Source: JANMES01 sp038229715
Lineage (GTDB): Bacteria; Planctomycetota; Phycisphaerae; Tepidisphaerales; Tepidisphaeraceae
Reading direction: 5' to 3'
DNA length: 64,000 nt
Assembly: GCA_038229715.1 (NCBI GenBank)
Contig: JBBROD010000012.1
Coordinates: forward strand, 8,139-72,138
Positions 47,238-55,738 of this stretch are shown one piece after another (the stretch's first letter is position 1; the number at the start of each line of letters is the position of its first letter). Position numbers and translations under genes: made by a program. The notes under the pieces were generated by a model. It searched no databases. It was not told the DNA's origin and saw nothing but the letters and a program-made list of their open reading frames with translations.

Positions 47238-48741
47238 TGGCGGACTTGCACAAATCCAGCAGCTGCTGGAGTCGGTCCGCCGGTTGGACGGCGTAGAACA
47301 ACTCACGATCGAATAATTGCTGTTGCAGCAGTTTTAGTTTCTCCGCCTGCCGATACTTCTCCTGCCACGCCGCGATTGGCCCGCTCCCCATCATGCTGTC
47401 GAGTGCGCGGTGCATCGCCTGAAATTGCTGCGAGCGCTCGAGCGACCCACGCGGCGAGGCGGCGATCGCCTCGACCATTTCCTTCTTCTTACTGCCGAGG
47501 ATTCCATGCTTAAGCCGATGCCCTTCCTGCTGGAGGCATGGAAGGCAAACGCGCGACTCATTGATCGCGGTTGGGAAAAAGAGGGTGGCCGTGGTGACGG
47601 AGAATTTTGGAGCAGCCAGCTTAAAATGTCGCTGTATCAGGCGATCGGTCACTTGGTCATACCGTCCGCCGCCGATGCCGTGGACGAACTGGTCGGCGAT
47701 CATCAGGCGGAGGAACGTTGTCAGCATCAGCGCCCGCGGCGCCAGGCGAAGGTTATGTTTGCGGAGCCATCGCAGCAGTTCGGCGGCGGCGTCACCCGCA
47801 GGCTTGCGCGGGTCGAAGACGAACCGCTCGCCGGTAATCGTGCGCATTGTACAGCCATCCGGCTCGCAGCCGACTTCGGCGCGACTGCGCTGGCCGGTGG
47901 AAAGATCGTCCAGCCAAAACGGCACCTCACAGGACTCCGCCGACATGCGCAAATCCGGCATCGGCCGGCCAGGGTTGGTGATGCATTCATCCTTGCGGTA
48001 TTCCCACAGCGATCCGTTGTAGTCGGCCGCGAACTGTCGCGAGCGCGCCAATACGTGGTAGACCAGCGTGAGGTAAGGCTCGCTCTGAAAGATCGGGCTG
48101 ACGACCATCGCGTGATGGCGCAAACCCAGTTTCCAATCCAGTTCGTGCATCGCGTTGACCATCGCGACATCGACCGACTGAGATTCCAGGCTTAGCCGGC
48201 GCATCGAGGATAGGAAATCCCCCGCCAGCGGCTTGAACGGCCATCCCGCTGATGCAGCGGCAAAATCCGCCGACAGGCTAGTCAGGTGCTGTGGCGACGG
48301 CGGGCCGAGCAGACCGCTCCACTCGGCGGTGTTCATCGTGGTGTCGTCGGTCAGCGGCGACGATCCGCCGGGCCATTTGAATTGAAGGTGCTTGGGTGAG
48401 TCGGTATCGACGGCAAAATGGTACGCCGCTCCGTCGGTGGCTTCGGCGGCGGTGTGGATCAGCGCGTCCTTGATCCACACGCCGGGGTGGATCAGTTCCG
48501 TCTGATGTCCGGTGGCGAAAAGGAGCGCGTCGTCGTCGGTATGGCCGATCCATTGCCGCTGCTGTTTGCGGAGTTGCGAGAGCGGCGCGTTCTGGATCAA
48601 TACGTCATGAGCCGCCGATAGTGCCGCGTGATTGGCCCGGGATTGCTCGAGCAGATCCACCGGCTCCGGCCAGATGAGCGTCTGCCCGTCTTCGGCGGGG
48701 GCTTTCCAATCGGCGTAAGTGGCGGGCGACGAGTCGTTCAT
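47224..48741 (-). CDS. Conserved protein, distant BshC-like (putative)
   Basis: 505 residues from ATG 48741. The segment LLFATGHQTELIHPGVWIKD followed by YHFAVDTDSPKHLQF parallels the TGQQ...GEDHD region of BshC, the cysteine-adding enzyme of bacillithiol synthesis. ALMLTTFLRLMIADQFVHGI followed by GGGRYDQVTDRLI parallels the later LRPLYQDxxLPxxAYVGGPGE part of BshC. The C-terminal 80 residues are helical (AAWQEKYRQAEKLKLLQQQL), as in BshC. The likeness is at pattern level only, and catalytic identity is unproven. No bshA or bshB homologue is in view. It is nine bases downstream of the GT2 gene. Confidence 0.6.
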   Translation of the reverse strand: MNDSSPATYADWKAPAEDGQTLIWPEPVDLLEQSRANHAALSAAHDVLIQNAPLSQLRKQQRQWIGHTDDDALLFATGHQTELIHPGVWIKDALIHTAAEATDGAAYHFAVDTDSPKHLQFKWPGGSSPLTDDTTMNTAEWSGLLGPPSPQHLTSLSADFAAASAGWPFKPLAGDFLSSMRRLSLESQSVDVAMVNAMHELDWKLGLRHHAMVVSPIFQSEPYLTLVYHVLARSRQFAADYNGSLWEYRKDECITNPGRPMPDLRMSAESCEVPFWLDDLSTGQRSRAEVGCEPDGCTMRTITGERFVFDPRKPAGDAAAELLRWLRKHNLRLAPRALMLTTFLRLMIADQFVHGIGGGRYDQVTDRLIQRHFKLAAPKFSVTTATLFFPTAINESRVCLPCLQQEGHRLKHGILGSKKKEMVEAIAASPRGSLERSQQFQAMHRALDSMMGSGPIAAWQEKYRQAEKLKLLQQQLFDRELFYAVQPADRLQQLLDLCKSAIKSA

Positions 48742-48750
48742 GACCTTAGT

Positions 48751-49497
48751 TTACCGGCAACAGCAGGAGGCTTCGTCGCAGACTTCAGTCTTAAGGGCGG
48801 CCGGCGATTCCATCTCGGTTTTCAGAACCGAGAGGTAATGCTTGAGGCGGTTGTCCGCGTCATCCAGTTGCCCGCCGAAGTGGCGCGTTGGGTCGTTGTA
48901 GATCAGGCGGACGGGAATTTCGCGCACCCGCAAGCCGGCCTTGAAAACCTGCGGCCATAGCTGCATCGGGAATGCGTAGCCGGGGATGTCCAGTTTCAAG
49001 TTCCGCATCGCGCTCACGCGGTGAGCCTTGAATCCGCAGAACGTGTCGGTGAGGTTCCAGCCGAACAGGTCGTTAATCATGCCGGTCAGCGTCATGTTAA
49101 TCGCCCGGCGGTCGCCGGGAGGCAGATCGTCATCGCTGCGCGAGTTTAAGTACCGGCTGCCGCTGATGATGTCGGCGTCGTCCTTGTGAATCTCGTCAAT
49201 AAACGTCGGGATCATCTCCGGCTCATGCTGCTCGTCGCAGTCCATGGTGATGACCCAGTCGTACCCGCGATCATCAGCGAATTTGAATGCATCGATGAGA
49301 CTTTGCCCGTAGCCGCGGTTTTCGGGGTGGCGAAGCAGGTAGATGTCGTCGCGCCCGGCCAGGTAGTCGCCGGTGCCGTCAGTGCTACCGTCGTCAATCA
49401 CCAGAAGATTGTCGCCCGCATAGCGGCGGATTTTATCCAGAACGCTACCGACGTACTTGCGCTCGTTGTAAACCGGAACGGCTATGAGAATCTTCAA
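48751..49497 (-). CDS. GT2 polyprenol-phosphate-sugar-synthase-like glycosyltransferase
   Basis: 248 residues from a TTG start supported by GGAG six bases upstream. GT-A motifs: ILIAVPVYNERKYVGSVLDK, NLLVIDDGSTDGTGDYLAG and WVITMDCDEQHEPEMIPTFI. Next come DIISGSRYLNSRSDDDLPPG and FGWNLTDTFCGFKAHR, the usual order for dolichol-phosphate mannose synthase-like proteins. No membrane helices follow, so it is the soluble, DPM1-like form. It likely loads a sugar onto a lipid carrier. The C-terminus is Cys-rich (CDEASCCCR), which is odd. It is upstream of the BshC-like gene. Confidence 0.9.
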   Translation of the reverse strand: MKILIAVPVYNERKYVGSVLDKIRRYAGDNLLVIDDGSTDGTGDYLAGRDDIYLLRHPENRGYGQSLIDAFKFADDRGYDWVITMDCDEQHEPEMIPTFIDEIHKDDADIISGSRYLNSRSDDDLPPGDRRAINMTLTGMINDLFGWNLTDTFCGFKAHRVSAMRNLKLDIPGYAFPMQLWPQVFKAGLRVREIPVRLIYNDPTRHFGGQLDDADNRLKHYLSVLKTEMESPAALKTEVCDEASCCCR

Positions 49498-49651
49498 ACA
49501 TCACTCCAGCAAAACCTTAAGGCCCGTATCAACTGCCCTTGATCGTAGACCCAGTTGGAGCAGGCAGTCAACCGAGAGCCTCATCTTAACGACTATTCGC
49601 CCGGGCGGCGTAGCGGTATGATCCCCGCAACACCCTTGTGTGGAGCATCGC

Positions 49652-50626
49652 GTGAACCTTGGTCGAACAATCCGTTTAATCATAATCGGCAGCTTGTGTG
49701 CCGGCCTGGGCGGATGCACATACTTCCGACAGAAGCGCGTCGCGAACGACCAGTTGCAAAAGGCGATCTACGCCCGGGAAAACGGCAGCCCCGAGCAGGC
49801 GATTATCGCCCTGAAGCAGGCCACCAAGGCCAATCCCAAGCTCGTTCCAGCGCATGTGATGCTCGGCGATCTGTACAAAGAGGGTGGCGATTTCGAAAAA
49901 GCCGGTCAGGAGTACCAAACGCTGACCCAGTTGGAACCTAAGGTCGCGTCGCACTCGTACAATCTCGGCCTTATGCAGCAGTTGCTCGGCCGGCTCCGGC
50001 AGGCGTCGGAGGCGTACTTAAAGTCCCTCAAACTCGATCCGAAAAACGCGGACGCCCACATGAATCTCGGATTGGTCTATCTGACACTCGCAGACCAGTC
50101 CAAAGCGATCGAGCACCTTCAGCAAGCAACTTCGCTGAACCCAACCTCGATTGACGCATGGACCAACCTCGGCGCAGCACTGGACGATCACGACGAACCC
50201 GCCGACGCCGAAAAAGCGTACCGCAAGGCGCTGGAACTGGACGGGAATCGCTACAATCTCTTCATTAATTACGGCAGCAATCTGATCCAGCAGAGCCGCC
50301 CGGACGAGGCCATTAAATTGTTGCAGCAATCGGCCGACATGAAAGATTCGGCGCTGATTGAGAAACTTATGGGTGATGCGCTGACGAAAAAAGGCTGGTG
50401 GGACGCCGCCAGCGGACGATACGAAAAGGCAACGCGGCTCGATCCGAAATACATCAATGCTTACAACGCGCTCGGGAACACGCTGATCTCTGCGTATGAA
50501 CGCGGGATGCAGTTGAATGAGCCGCTGCGCGAACGGGCCGTCGCCGCGTGGAAGACCAGCCTCTCGCTGCGCTTGGATCAACCGGCGGTCGCAGCGCAGT
50601 TGGGGAAATGGTCGCGCAATAATTGA
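49652..50626 (+). CDS. TPR lipoprotein
   Basis: 324 residues from GTG 49652, chosen because GGAG lies six bases upstream; an in-frame GTG at 49640 precedes it. The N-terminus IRLIIIGSLCAGLGGCTYF has a lipobox (LGGC) for lipid attachment. TPR units follow: AIIALKQATKANPKLVPAHV, EYQTLTQLEPKVASHSYNLG, AYLKSLKLDPKNADAHMNLG, AEKAYRKALELDGNRYNLFI, and RYEKATRLDPKYINAYNALG. It is likely anchored in the inner or outer membrane as an assembly scaffold. The pseudouridine synthase gene starts with TTG overlapping this stop. Confidence 0.9.
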   Translation: MNLGRTIRLIIIGSLCAGLGGCTYFRQKRVANDQLQKAIYARENGSPEQAIIALKQATKANPKLVPAHVMLGDLYKEGGDFEKAGQEYQTLTQLEPKVASHSYNLGLMQQLLGRLRQASEAYLKSLKLDPKNADAHMNLGLVYLTLADQSKAIEHLQQATSLNPTSIDAWTNLGAALDDHDEPADAEKAYRKALELDGNRYNLFINYGSNLIQQSRPDEAIKLLQQSADMKDSALIEKLMGDALTKKGWWDAASGRYEKATRLDPKYINAYNALGNTLISAYERGMQLNEPLRERAVAAWKTSLSLRLDQPAVAAQLGKWSRNN

Positions 50627-51363
50627 AAACACCCTCCGAACAACTCCAGATTCTGTATGAGTGCCCCGATTACGTTGCCGTTTTGAAACCCGCAGGCCTG
50701 GCGACCATTCCCGGCCGGGCAGAAGTCGATAGCGTGCTCGAACGCCTCGGCCGACAACTCGATCTTCCCTGCACCGGGTCGGCCGACCCGCGATTGCGGA
50801 TCGTCCATCGCCTCGACAAGGACACCAGCGGCGTGCTGCTGATGGCAAAGCACAAAGCAGCGCAGCGTCACGCGTCGGAACAGTTCCAGAACAATTTGAT
50901 TCAGAAGGAATACCTCGCCCTCGTCCACGGCCGCCCGCCGGCGGACAGCGGGCATATCGACGAGCCGCTCGCGGTGCATCCGACGGTGAAGACGCGCATC
51001 TGCGTCACCAAGCACGGCCGGCCGGCGATCACCGACTGGATCATCGAGCAACAATTCCGCGTCGGCACGCTGCTGCGCGTGTTCCCCAAAACCGGCAAGA
51101 CGCACCAGATCCGAGTACATCTGGCGCATGTCGGCCTGCCGCTGTGGATCGATCCGATCTACGGCTCCAAAGGCGCGATCTTTCTAAGCAAGCTCAAACG
51201 CGACTACCGGCCGAGCGCTCACGTGGAGCGGCCGCTGATCGACCGACTCACCCTGCATGCCCACCGCCTTACATTTAAGGCTACGGATGGAACGCCACTG
51301 ACAATAGAAGCGCCCCTTCCCAAGGACTATCGGTCCGCTGTAAACCAACTGGCGAAGGTGTAA
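50623..51363 (+). CDS. RluA-family 23S rRNA/tRNA pseudouridine synthase
   Basis: 246 residues from a TTG that overlaps the previous stop as TTGA, giving translational coupling. The family signature is IVHRLDKDTSGVLLMAK, with the catalytic Asp at residue 65. VLKPAGLATIPGR near the start and FPKTGKTHQIRVHLAHVGLP near the end are the other conserved RluA blocks. No S4 domain precedes the catalytic part, as in RluA/RluC-minimal forms. It converts specific uridines to pseudouridine in rRNA or tRNA; which site cannot be told. Confidence 0.92.
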   Translation: MKTPSEQLQILYECPDYVAVLKPAGLATIPGRAEVDSVLERLGRQLDLPCTGSADPRLRIVHRLDKDTSGVLLMAKHKAAQRHASEQFQNNLIQKEYLALVHGRPPADSGHIDEPLAVHPTVKTRICVTKHGRPAITDWIIEQQFRVGTLLRVFPKTGKTHQIRVHLAHVGLPLWIDPIYGSKGAIFLSKLKRDYRPSAHVERPLIDRLTLHAHRLTFKATDGTPLTIEAPLPKDYRSAVNQLAKV

Positions 51364-51505
51364 GTGCTGTAAATCGGCATAAACCTTGATTCCTGCAGGA
51401 ATTCCAAGGGTAGGCGTTATAGAACCGCCCCGCCTCTCTAACCAACATACCAGCGACTAACCGCCAACGGCGGCGTCTGTCTGCCTCGGTAACAGGAGTT
51501 GGATT

Positions 51506-52018
51506 ATGACACGCTTCATGCGAAATCTCGTGACTCGTAAAGCCGCCCTTGGATTGGCCGCCGTACTGGGGTTGACCTCAATCGCCGCCGCGCCGCAAAA
51601 GGCGCAGGCCGATTGGCGTATCGGGATCGATCTGCGTGACAGCGGGCCGCGCTACGAGACGCGCACCACCCGCGTCTGGATCGAGCCGGTCTACCGCATC
51701 GTGTGTGATCGTCAGTGGGTCGAAGCGACCTATCAGACCGTCTGCGAACGCGTCTGGGTGCCGGATCGCTACGAAGATCGCCAGATCGTTCGATACGACG
51801 GCTGGTGCCGACATATCGAGTGCGTTCGCGTGCTCGTCCAGCCGGCCCATTACGAGGAACAGCAACGCCAGATTGTCATAGCACCGGCACACACACAGGA
51901 CGTACAACGCCAGGAACTGGTATCGCCCGGCCACTGGGAATACCGCCAGGAACGCGCTGGTGTATGTGATCCCTATCCTTCAAGAGGCCGAGTCCGAATC
52001 GAGTTCGGCGGCCGCTGA
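51506..52018 (+). CDS. Exported protein with repeated Trp/Tyr/Val motifs
   Basis: 170 residues from ATG with AGGAGTTGG just upstream. A signal peptide ends at AQA near residue 36 (AALGLAAVLGLTSIAAAP). The mature part is short units rich in Trp, Tyr, Val and Cys: TRVWIEPVYRIVCDRQWVE, ATYQTVCERVWVPDRYEDRQ, IVRYDGWCRHIECVRVLVQP, HYEEQQRQIVIAP. Similar small repeat proteins occur in many planctomycetes, but I know of no function. Four cysteines might form disulfides outside the cytoplasm. It stands alone. Confidence 0.75.
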   Translation: MTRFMRNLVTRKAALGLAAVLGLTSIAAAPQKAQADWRIGIDLRDSGPRYETRTTRVWIEPVYRIVCDRQWVEATYQTVCERVWVPDRYEDRQIVRYDGWCRHIECVRVLVQPAHYEEQQRQIVIAPAHTQDVQRQELVSPGHWEYRQERAGVCDPYPSRGRVRIEFGGR

Positions 52019-52036
52019 TGAAAGACGTTTGCCTTC

Positions 52037-52073
52037 ACTGCCCGCTTTGCGCATCGCGCACAAGGCGGGCAGT
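52037..52073. terminator. Hairpin downstream of the exported repeat protein
   Basis: ACTGCCCGCTT at 52037-52047 pairs with AAGGCGGGCAGT at 52062-52073 with one bulged base. It lies 19 bases after the stop of the exported protein. No T-run follows, so termination is only possible. Confidence 0.45.
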
Positions 52074-52210
52074 AAGATGTTGCCACGCCCTTCATTTCAC
52101 CCCATGTTTGATCGGGCCATCACCGATGCTGTGACCGGTGGATCGCTCGATACCCGCCGGTCCAATCGAAGTGAACAATACGGGCGGCAATTAACTAATG
52201 GAGGTGCCAC

Positions 52211-52531
52211 ATGAATCGATTCACGACACAAATGGCCGCTTCGCTGATCGCAGCCGTTGTAGGCGGCGGGCTAGTGGTTGGCTGCAGCAGTTTGAGCGAG
52301 AGCGAACGAACTCAAAGGCAGTCAGAAGGTATGGGTGACGCCGCAGATCTCATCCGCCGTGGCGAGAAAAACGTCGCCGACGGGAAAGCGATGATCGCCC
52401 GGGGCGAAGAACTCAAGAGTCAGAATAAGGACGTCGAAGGCAATCGCATGCTAGCCGACGGCAAAACCATGAAGGCTTTAGGCGACTCCCAGATCGAGCA
52501 GGGACGAAAGTTGAAGAACAAGAACAACTAA
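52211..52531 (+). CDS. Small lipoprotein
   Basis: 106 residues from ATG, with GGAGG eight bases upstream. A lipobox is present (GGGLVVGCSS, lipidated Cys near residue 25). The mature part is entirely charged helix with the repeating pattern GEKNVADGKAMIARGEELKS and GNRMLADGKTMKALGDSQIE, suggesting a coiled coil or rod. A clear terminator follows, so the gene is probably transcribed by itself. It could be a Braun-lipoprotein-like or periplasmic rod, but this is inference. Confidence 0.8.
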   Translation: MNRFTTQMAASLIAAVVGGGLVVGCSSLSESERTQRQSEGMGDAADLIRRGEKNVADGKAMIARGEELKSQNKDVEGNRMLADGKTMKALGDSQIEQGRKLKNKNN

Positions 52532-52555
52532 GAGTCTTCGTCCTCAGAAATCAAA

Positions 52556-52596
52556 CCGGGCCGATCACCTTGTGTGACCGGCCCGGATTCTTTTTT
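52556..52596 (+). terminator. Rho-independent terminator
   Basis: Arms 52556-52567 (CCGGGCCGATCA) and 52575-52586 pair with one mismatch, and are followed by ATTCTTTTTT. It lies 24 bases after the small lipoprotein stop and 15 bases before the end of the convergent STAS gene. Confidence 0.85.
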
Positions 52597-52611
52597 GAGC
52601 TGGAGACGTTT

Positions 52612-52956
52612 CTAGTTAGCGGAGAGCGCCGCTTCGACATTCGGATAAATCGGCAACAGCGCATCGATCCGCACCCGTTTGATCGTGTTGCTGATCAGAT
52701 CGTTCGATCCGCACAACTGCACAACGCCCTTCCACGATTGGGCCGTCGTTCGGAAGTGGATCAGCGCGCCGATCGCCAGGCTGGCGATAAACGTCAGCCC
52801 CGTCAAATCGAACACCACGCGCGACGGCTTGCGATCGAGTAGCGCCTTGAGTTGGGTTTCAATCGTCGGAAGGTTCAGCACGTCTGCCGGCCCGGCGAGC
52901 GATACGACATAAACGCCGTTCAAACGGGATTCGAGGTTGATGGTCAGTTTGCTCAT
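52612..52956 (-). CDS. STAS-domain (anti-anti-sigma-like) protein
   Basis: 114 residues. It is a single STAS domain: VYVVSLAGPADVLNLPTIET, VVFDLTGLTFIASLAIGALI and a C-terminal ISNTIKRVRIDALLPIYPNV. In SpoIIAA-type regulators the loop is D-S-S-G with a phosphorylated Ser; here it reads A-S-L-A, so phosphorylation-dependent control may be altered. It would normally bind an anti-sigma kinase, none of which is nearby. Convergent with the small lipoprotein gene. Confidence 0.88.
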   Translation of the reverse strand: MSKLTINLESRLNGVYVVSLAGPADVLNLPTIETQLKALLDRKPSRVVFDLTGLTFIASLAIGALIHFRTTAQSWKGVVQLCGSNDLISNTIKRVRIDALLPIYPNVEAALSAN

Positions 52957-53073
52957 CGTTCCGCTCCCAGCGTGCCCGCTACAACTGGACCGCGCTCGAT
53001 AGGTTAGCGTATTCAGGTTGACTTAGGAATTCCCCGGCCTGCAAATTGTTCCCGATATCTGACCTTACCGAAA

Positions 53074-54327
53074 TCAGTGAATCTGCAGATCGCCGGGATC
53101 GCGCAGCAGGGTGCCCATCCGCAGCATGGCGTCGATAACGCGCCAGCTGAAGCCCATTTGATCGACCGCCTGCCCGGTGAAGACACGAACGGTGCGCTTC
53201 TGCATCCGTCTTGCGATGATCGAACCGTACCAGCGATGCTGATAAGCAAGCCCGGCGCGATGCAGGTTGAAAAGCTGGCCGTTGTACCACGAGTCAATCA
53301 CCCGCCGCCAAAGAGCAAACTCACGATGTCGGCCGGCCTGGTAGTCCTGCATCGCGTTTGGCGACGGCGATTGAATCGCGTCGAACAGCGCGAACGCGCC
53401 CTTCATGCTGAGATAAAGGCCTGTGGAAAAAATCGGGTCGATGAACCCGGCTGCGTCACCCACCATCGCCCAACCGGGGCCGTGCATGGTTTGTGAGATC
53501 AACTGGTAGTTCTGGTACTTCACCACCGGCGTCTGTCGCGTGGCGCCGTATGTATATTGTTTGAGCGAGGGTTCGTCGGCCAAATACCCGTCGTATTGAG
53601 CCTCGATTGAGTCGCCGTACTGTTCGAGGTGTTTCGGGTCGATCACCACGCCGAGCGAGACTCGACCCGGCAGCGGAATCCGCCACGACCAGCCGTTGGT
53701 GAGGTAATCGGTGTGGATGTGGCCTTCGTCGGACATTTTAGAACTGCTGAGGTGCGCGAACAGCGCGACGTCCCCGCGCCCGCCGCGAGACACGGGCACG
53801 TCGAGTAATCGCGACAACGCGCGGGATCGGCCGGTGGCGTCGATGATCAGGTCCGGCGCGCCGCTGAAGTAGTCGGCGGTTTGCTCCAGAGTGTCCGACG
53901 TAAGACGGACGGTATTCGGCGCATCGCCCTTTTCGATCTTGGCCGCGAATTGAAAGACCTTCGCCCCGGCCTGCTCGGCCGCTTCGAGCACGGCGCGATC
54001 GAACTGATCGCGCGGCGTGTTGTACGCGTAGTGCGGCAGCTTCTGATCCGCCCAGGAAAATTTGAACGAAATCACCTCGTCCGCCGTCAGGCAAACCGTC
54101 GCGCCGGGTTTATAGATGCTGAACGATTTGACCTTGTCTTCAATCCCGAGCCGCCGCAGCATCGGCACGACGGCCGGCAATAACGATTCCCCAACGATCA
54201 GCGGCGGACGCTTATCGGTGTGAAAGATGGCGACGCGGTAACCTTCCCTGGCGAGCAGCGCGCCCACGGTAGCGCCAGCCGGCCCGCCGCCGAGGATAGC
54301 GATCGTTTTGATCTGCTGCCGAGCCAT
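53074..54327 (-). CDS. Flavin-dependent halogenase-like / geranylgeranyl reductase-type FAD oxidoreductase
   Basis: 417 residues. The FAD-binding loop IAILGGGPAGATVGALLA is at residues 9-26. VGESLLPAVVPMLRRLG matches the GESTLP-type motif of the tryptophan-halogenase superfamily, and GWSWRIPLPGRVSLGVV matches its WxWxIP block. The second FAD motif is WAMVGDAAGFIDPIFSTGLY. The halogenase catalytic Lys is not evident, so the protein may instead be a reductase or hydroxylase of this superfamily. A 52-codon gene and DoxX lie divergently upstream. Confidence 0.82.
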   Translation of the reverse strand: MARQQIKTIAILGGGPAGATVGALLAREGYRVAIFHTDKRPPLIVGESLLPAVVPMLRRLGIEDKVKSFSIYKPGATVCLTADEVISFKFSWADQKLPHYAYNTPRDQFDRAVLEAAEQAGAKVFQFAAKIEKGDAPNTVRLTSDTLEQTADYFSGAPDLIIDATGRSRALSRLLDVPVSRGGRGDVALFAHLSSSKMSDEGHIHTDYLTNGWSWRIPLPGRVSLGVVIDPKHLEQYGDSIEAQYDGYLADEPSLKQYTYGATRQTPVVKYQNYQLISQTMHGPGWAMVGDAAGFIDPIFSTGLYLSMKGAFALFDAIQSPSPNAMQDYQAGRHREFALWRRVIDSWYNGQLFNLHRAGLAYQHRWYGSIIARRMQKRTVRVFTGQAVDQMGFSWRVIDAMLRMGTLLRDPGDLQIH

Positions 54328-54407
54328 AGTTTCACGGCTATCTGATCCGATCAGGGCGCGGCGAACAAGCTTTATTGCGCCGCTATTCCGGTCGACGGTG
54401 ACAGTCC

Positions 54408-54566
54408 ATGACTACAACGGCAAAACCAAAGTTACAATGCCCATGCTGTTTGAAACCCCCGGAGTTGTACGGTAATGTCAGCAAGGTTGCGGTAGAAGGC
54501 AACGAGCACCTGCTCGATCGACTGACCGCTGTACTCAACGCAATCGCGAAAAAAGGAGAACCATGA
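54408..54566 (+). CDS. Small 52-residue protein with a CPCC motif
   Basis: This short frame runs from ATG 54408 to TGA 54566 and its stop overlaps the DoxX gene start as ATGA. The product is MTTTAKPKLQCPCCLKPPEL followed by a charged helix with HLLDRLTAVLNAIAKKGEP. The C-P-C-C cluster could bind a metal. No strong ribosome site is seen (GGTGA seven bases upstream at best), but the exact stop/start overlap, the standard codon use and the absence of any other use for this 159-nt gap favour a real gene. No family recognised. Confidence 0.55.
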   Translation: MTTTAKPKLQCPCCLKPPELYGNVSKVAVEGNEHLLDRLTAVLNAIAKKGEP

Positions 54567-54997
54567 CGACCCTCAGCACTGAATCCACACCGCTAGCTAA
54601 GCCGTCGAAGGGAGTGCGCGTCATTGCACATATCGCGCGGATTCTACTCGGCGCTTTGTTCACGTTTGCCGGGCTGAACATCTTCTTCAAATGGGTCATG
54701 CCGCCTGCGGATCACCAGCCGGAGTTTCCGCGGGCGTTGATGCAAACCGGTTATATGATGCAGATGATCGGCGCGACGCAACTGTTTGTCGGCGTGTTAT
54801 TCCTGATCAACCGGTACGTGGCGTTTGCGGTAGTCGTCTTCACGCCGTTGATGGTGAATATCGTCGCGTTGCATTTTTTCAAAGACCGCGACGGCCTGCC
54901 GATGGCTCTGATCGTGATGTGTCTGTGGGCCATGCTGGTATGGGCGTATCGGTCGGCCTACGTTCCCCTGTTCGTCGCCCAGAAGACACCCGGATGA
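54563..54997 (+). CDS. DoxX-like membrane protein
   Basis: 144 residues, with AAAAAAGGAG just upstream. Four hydrophobic segments are visible: about 24-44 (VIAHIARILLGALFTFAGLN), 65-85 (MMQMIGATQLFVGVLFLIN), 88-104 and 112-130. A short polar head and tail complete it. The layout is that of DoxX/DoxD-like quinol oxidase subunits, although many such proteins have no known role. The DoxX match is based on helix pattern and the N-terminal ARILLGALFTFAGLN block. The SRPBCC gene follows after 25 bases. Confidence 0.75.
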   Translation: MTTLSTESTPLAKPSKGVRVIAHIARILLGALFTFAGLNIFFKWVMPPADHQPEFPRALMQTGYMMQMIGATQLFVGVLFLINRYVAFAVVVFTPLMVNIVALHFFKDRDGLPMALIVMCLWAMLVWAYRSAYVPLFVAQKTPG

Positions 54998-55022
54998 TCG
55001 AATCTCAATCGAGGAAAACTCC

Positions 55023-55562
55023 ATGTTGCCATACATTCTGATTGGCGTTGCCGTGGTGATCGCGCTGCTCGTAATCCTCATCGCGATTCAGCCGGCGGCG
55101 TTTCGGATCGAACGGAGCATCCTGGTCAACGCCCCGCCGGCAACGGTGTTTGAACAGGTGAACGACTTTCGCGCCTGGGCGGCGTGGTCTCCGTGGGACA
55201 AGATCGATCCGAATCTGCAACGCACCTACTCCGGCCCGCCGTCAGGCCCGGGTACGGCCTATGCGTGGATCGGAAACAGCAAGGTCGGGCAAGGCAATAT
55301 GACGCTGACCGATTCAACCCCGCCCGAGCGGCTGCGTCTCCGACTGGAATTCCTCAAACCCTTCAAGGCTACGAACACCGCAGAGTTCACCTTCAAACCG
55401 CAGGTCGATCAGACGCTCGTCAACTGGGCCATGGCCGGCCGGCGCAACTTCGCCATGAAAGCGTTCGGCCTACTGATGAACTTCGACAAACTCGTCGGCG
55501 GTGATTTTGAAAAGGGCTTGGTAGCGCTGAAGGCGGTCGCCGAATCGCAAGCCTCTCGGTGA
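55023..55562 (+). CDS. SRPBCC (polyketide cyclase/dehydrase-like) membrane-anchored protein
   Basis: 179 residues, with GGAAAA just upstream. A single helix at residues 4-26 (YILIGVAVVIALLVILIAI) anchors the protein. The rest is the START/SRPBCC fold: FRIERSILVNAPPATVFEQV, AWAAWSPWDKIDPNLQRTYS, GPPSGPGTAYAWIGN and TLVNWAMAGRRNFAMKAFGL. Such domains bind hydrophobic ligands. No ligand can be predicted here. Neighbouring DoxX-like and small-protein genes are probably co-transcribed. Confidence 0.85.
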   Translation: MLPYILIGVAVVIALLVILIAIQPAAFRIERSILVNAPPATVFEQVNDFRAWAAWSPWDKIDPNLQRTYSGPPSGPGTAYAWIGNSKVGQGNMTLTDSTPPERLRLRLEFLKPFKATNTAEFTFKPQVDQTLVNWAMAGRRNFAMKAFGLLMNFDKLVGGDFEKGLVALKAVAESQASR

Positions 55563-55738
55563 GCGTCCGCAGCCATTGCGGCGACATCACTCGTGATGTA
55601 CTACACGATGGGTCACGCATCCTGTGCGAAGTAATGTACCGCTTGCGGTGTTCTTCCTTCGTCCGTGCTCGATTATACGCGCTATTCCTGAGTGATTGTG
55701 CTACCGTCCACTCTCACACCTCACAGAAAGCAGGCCGC

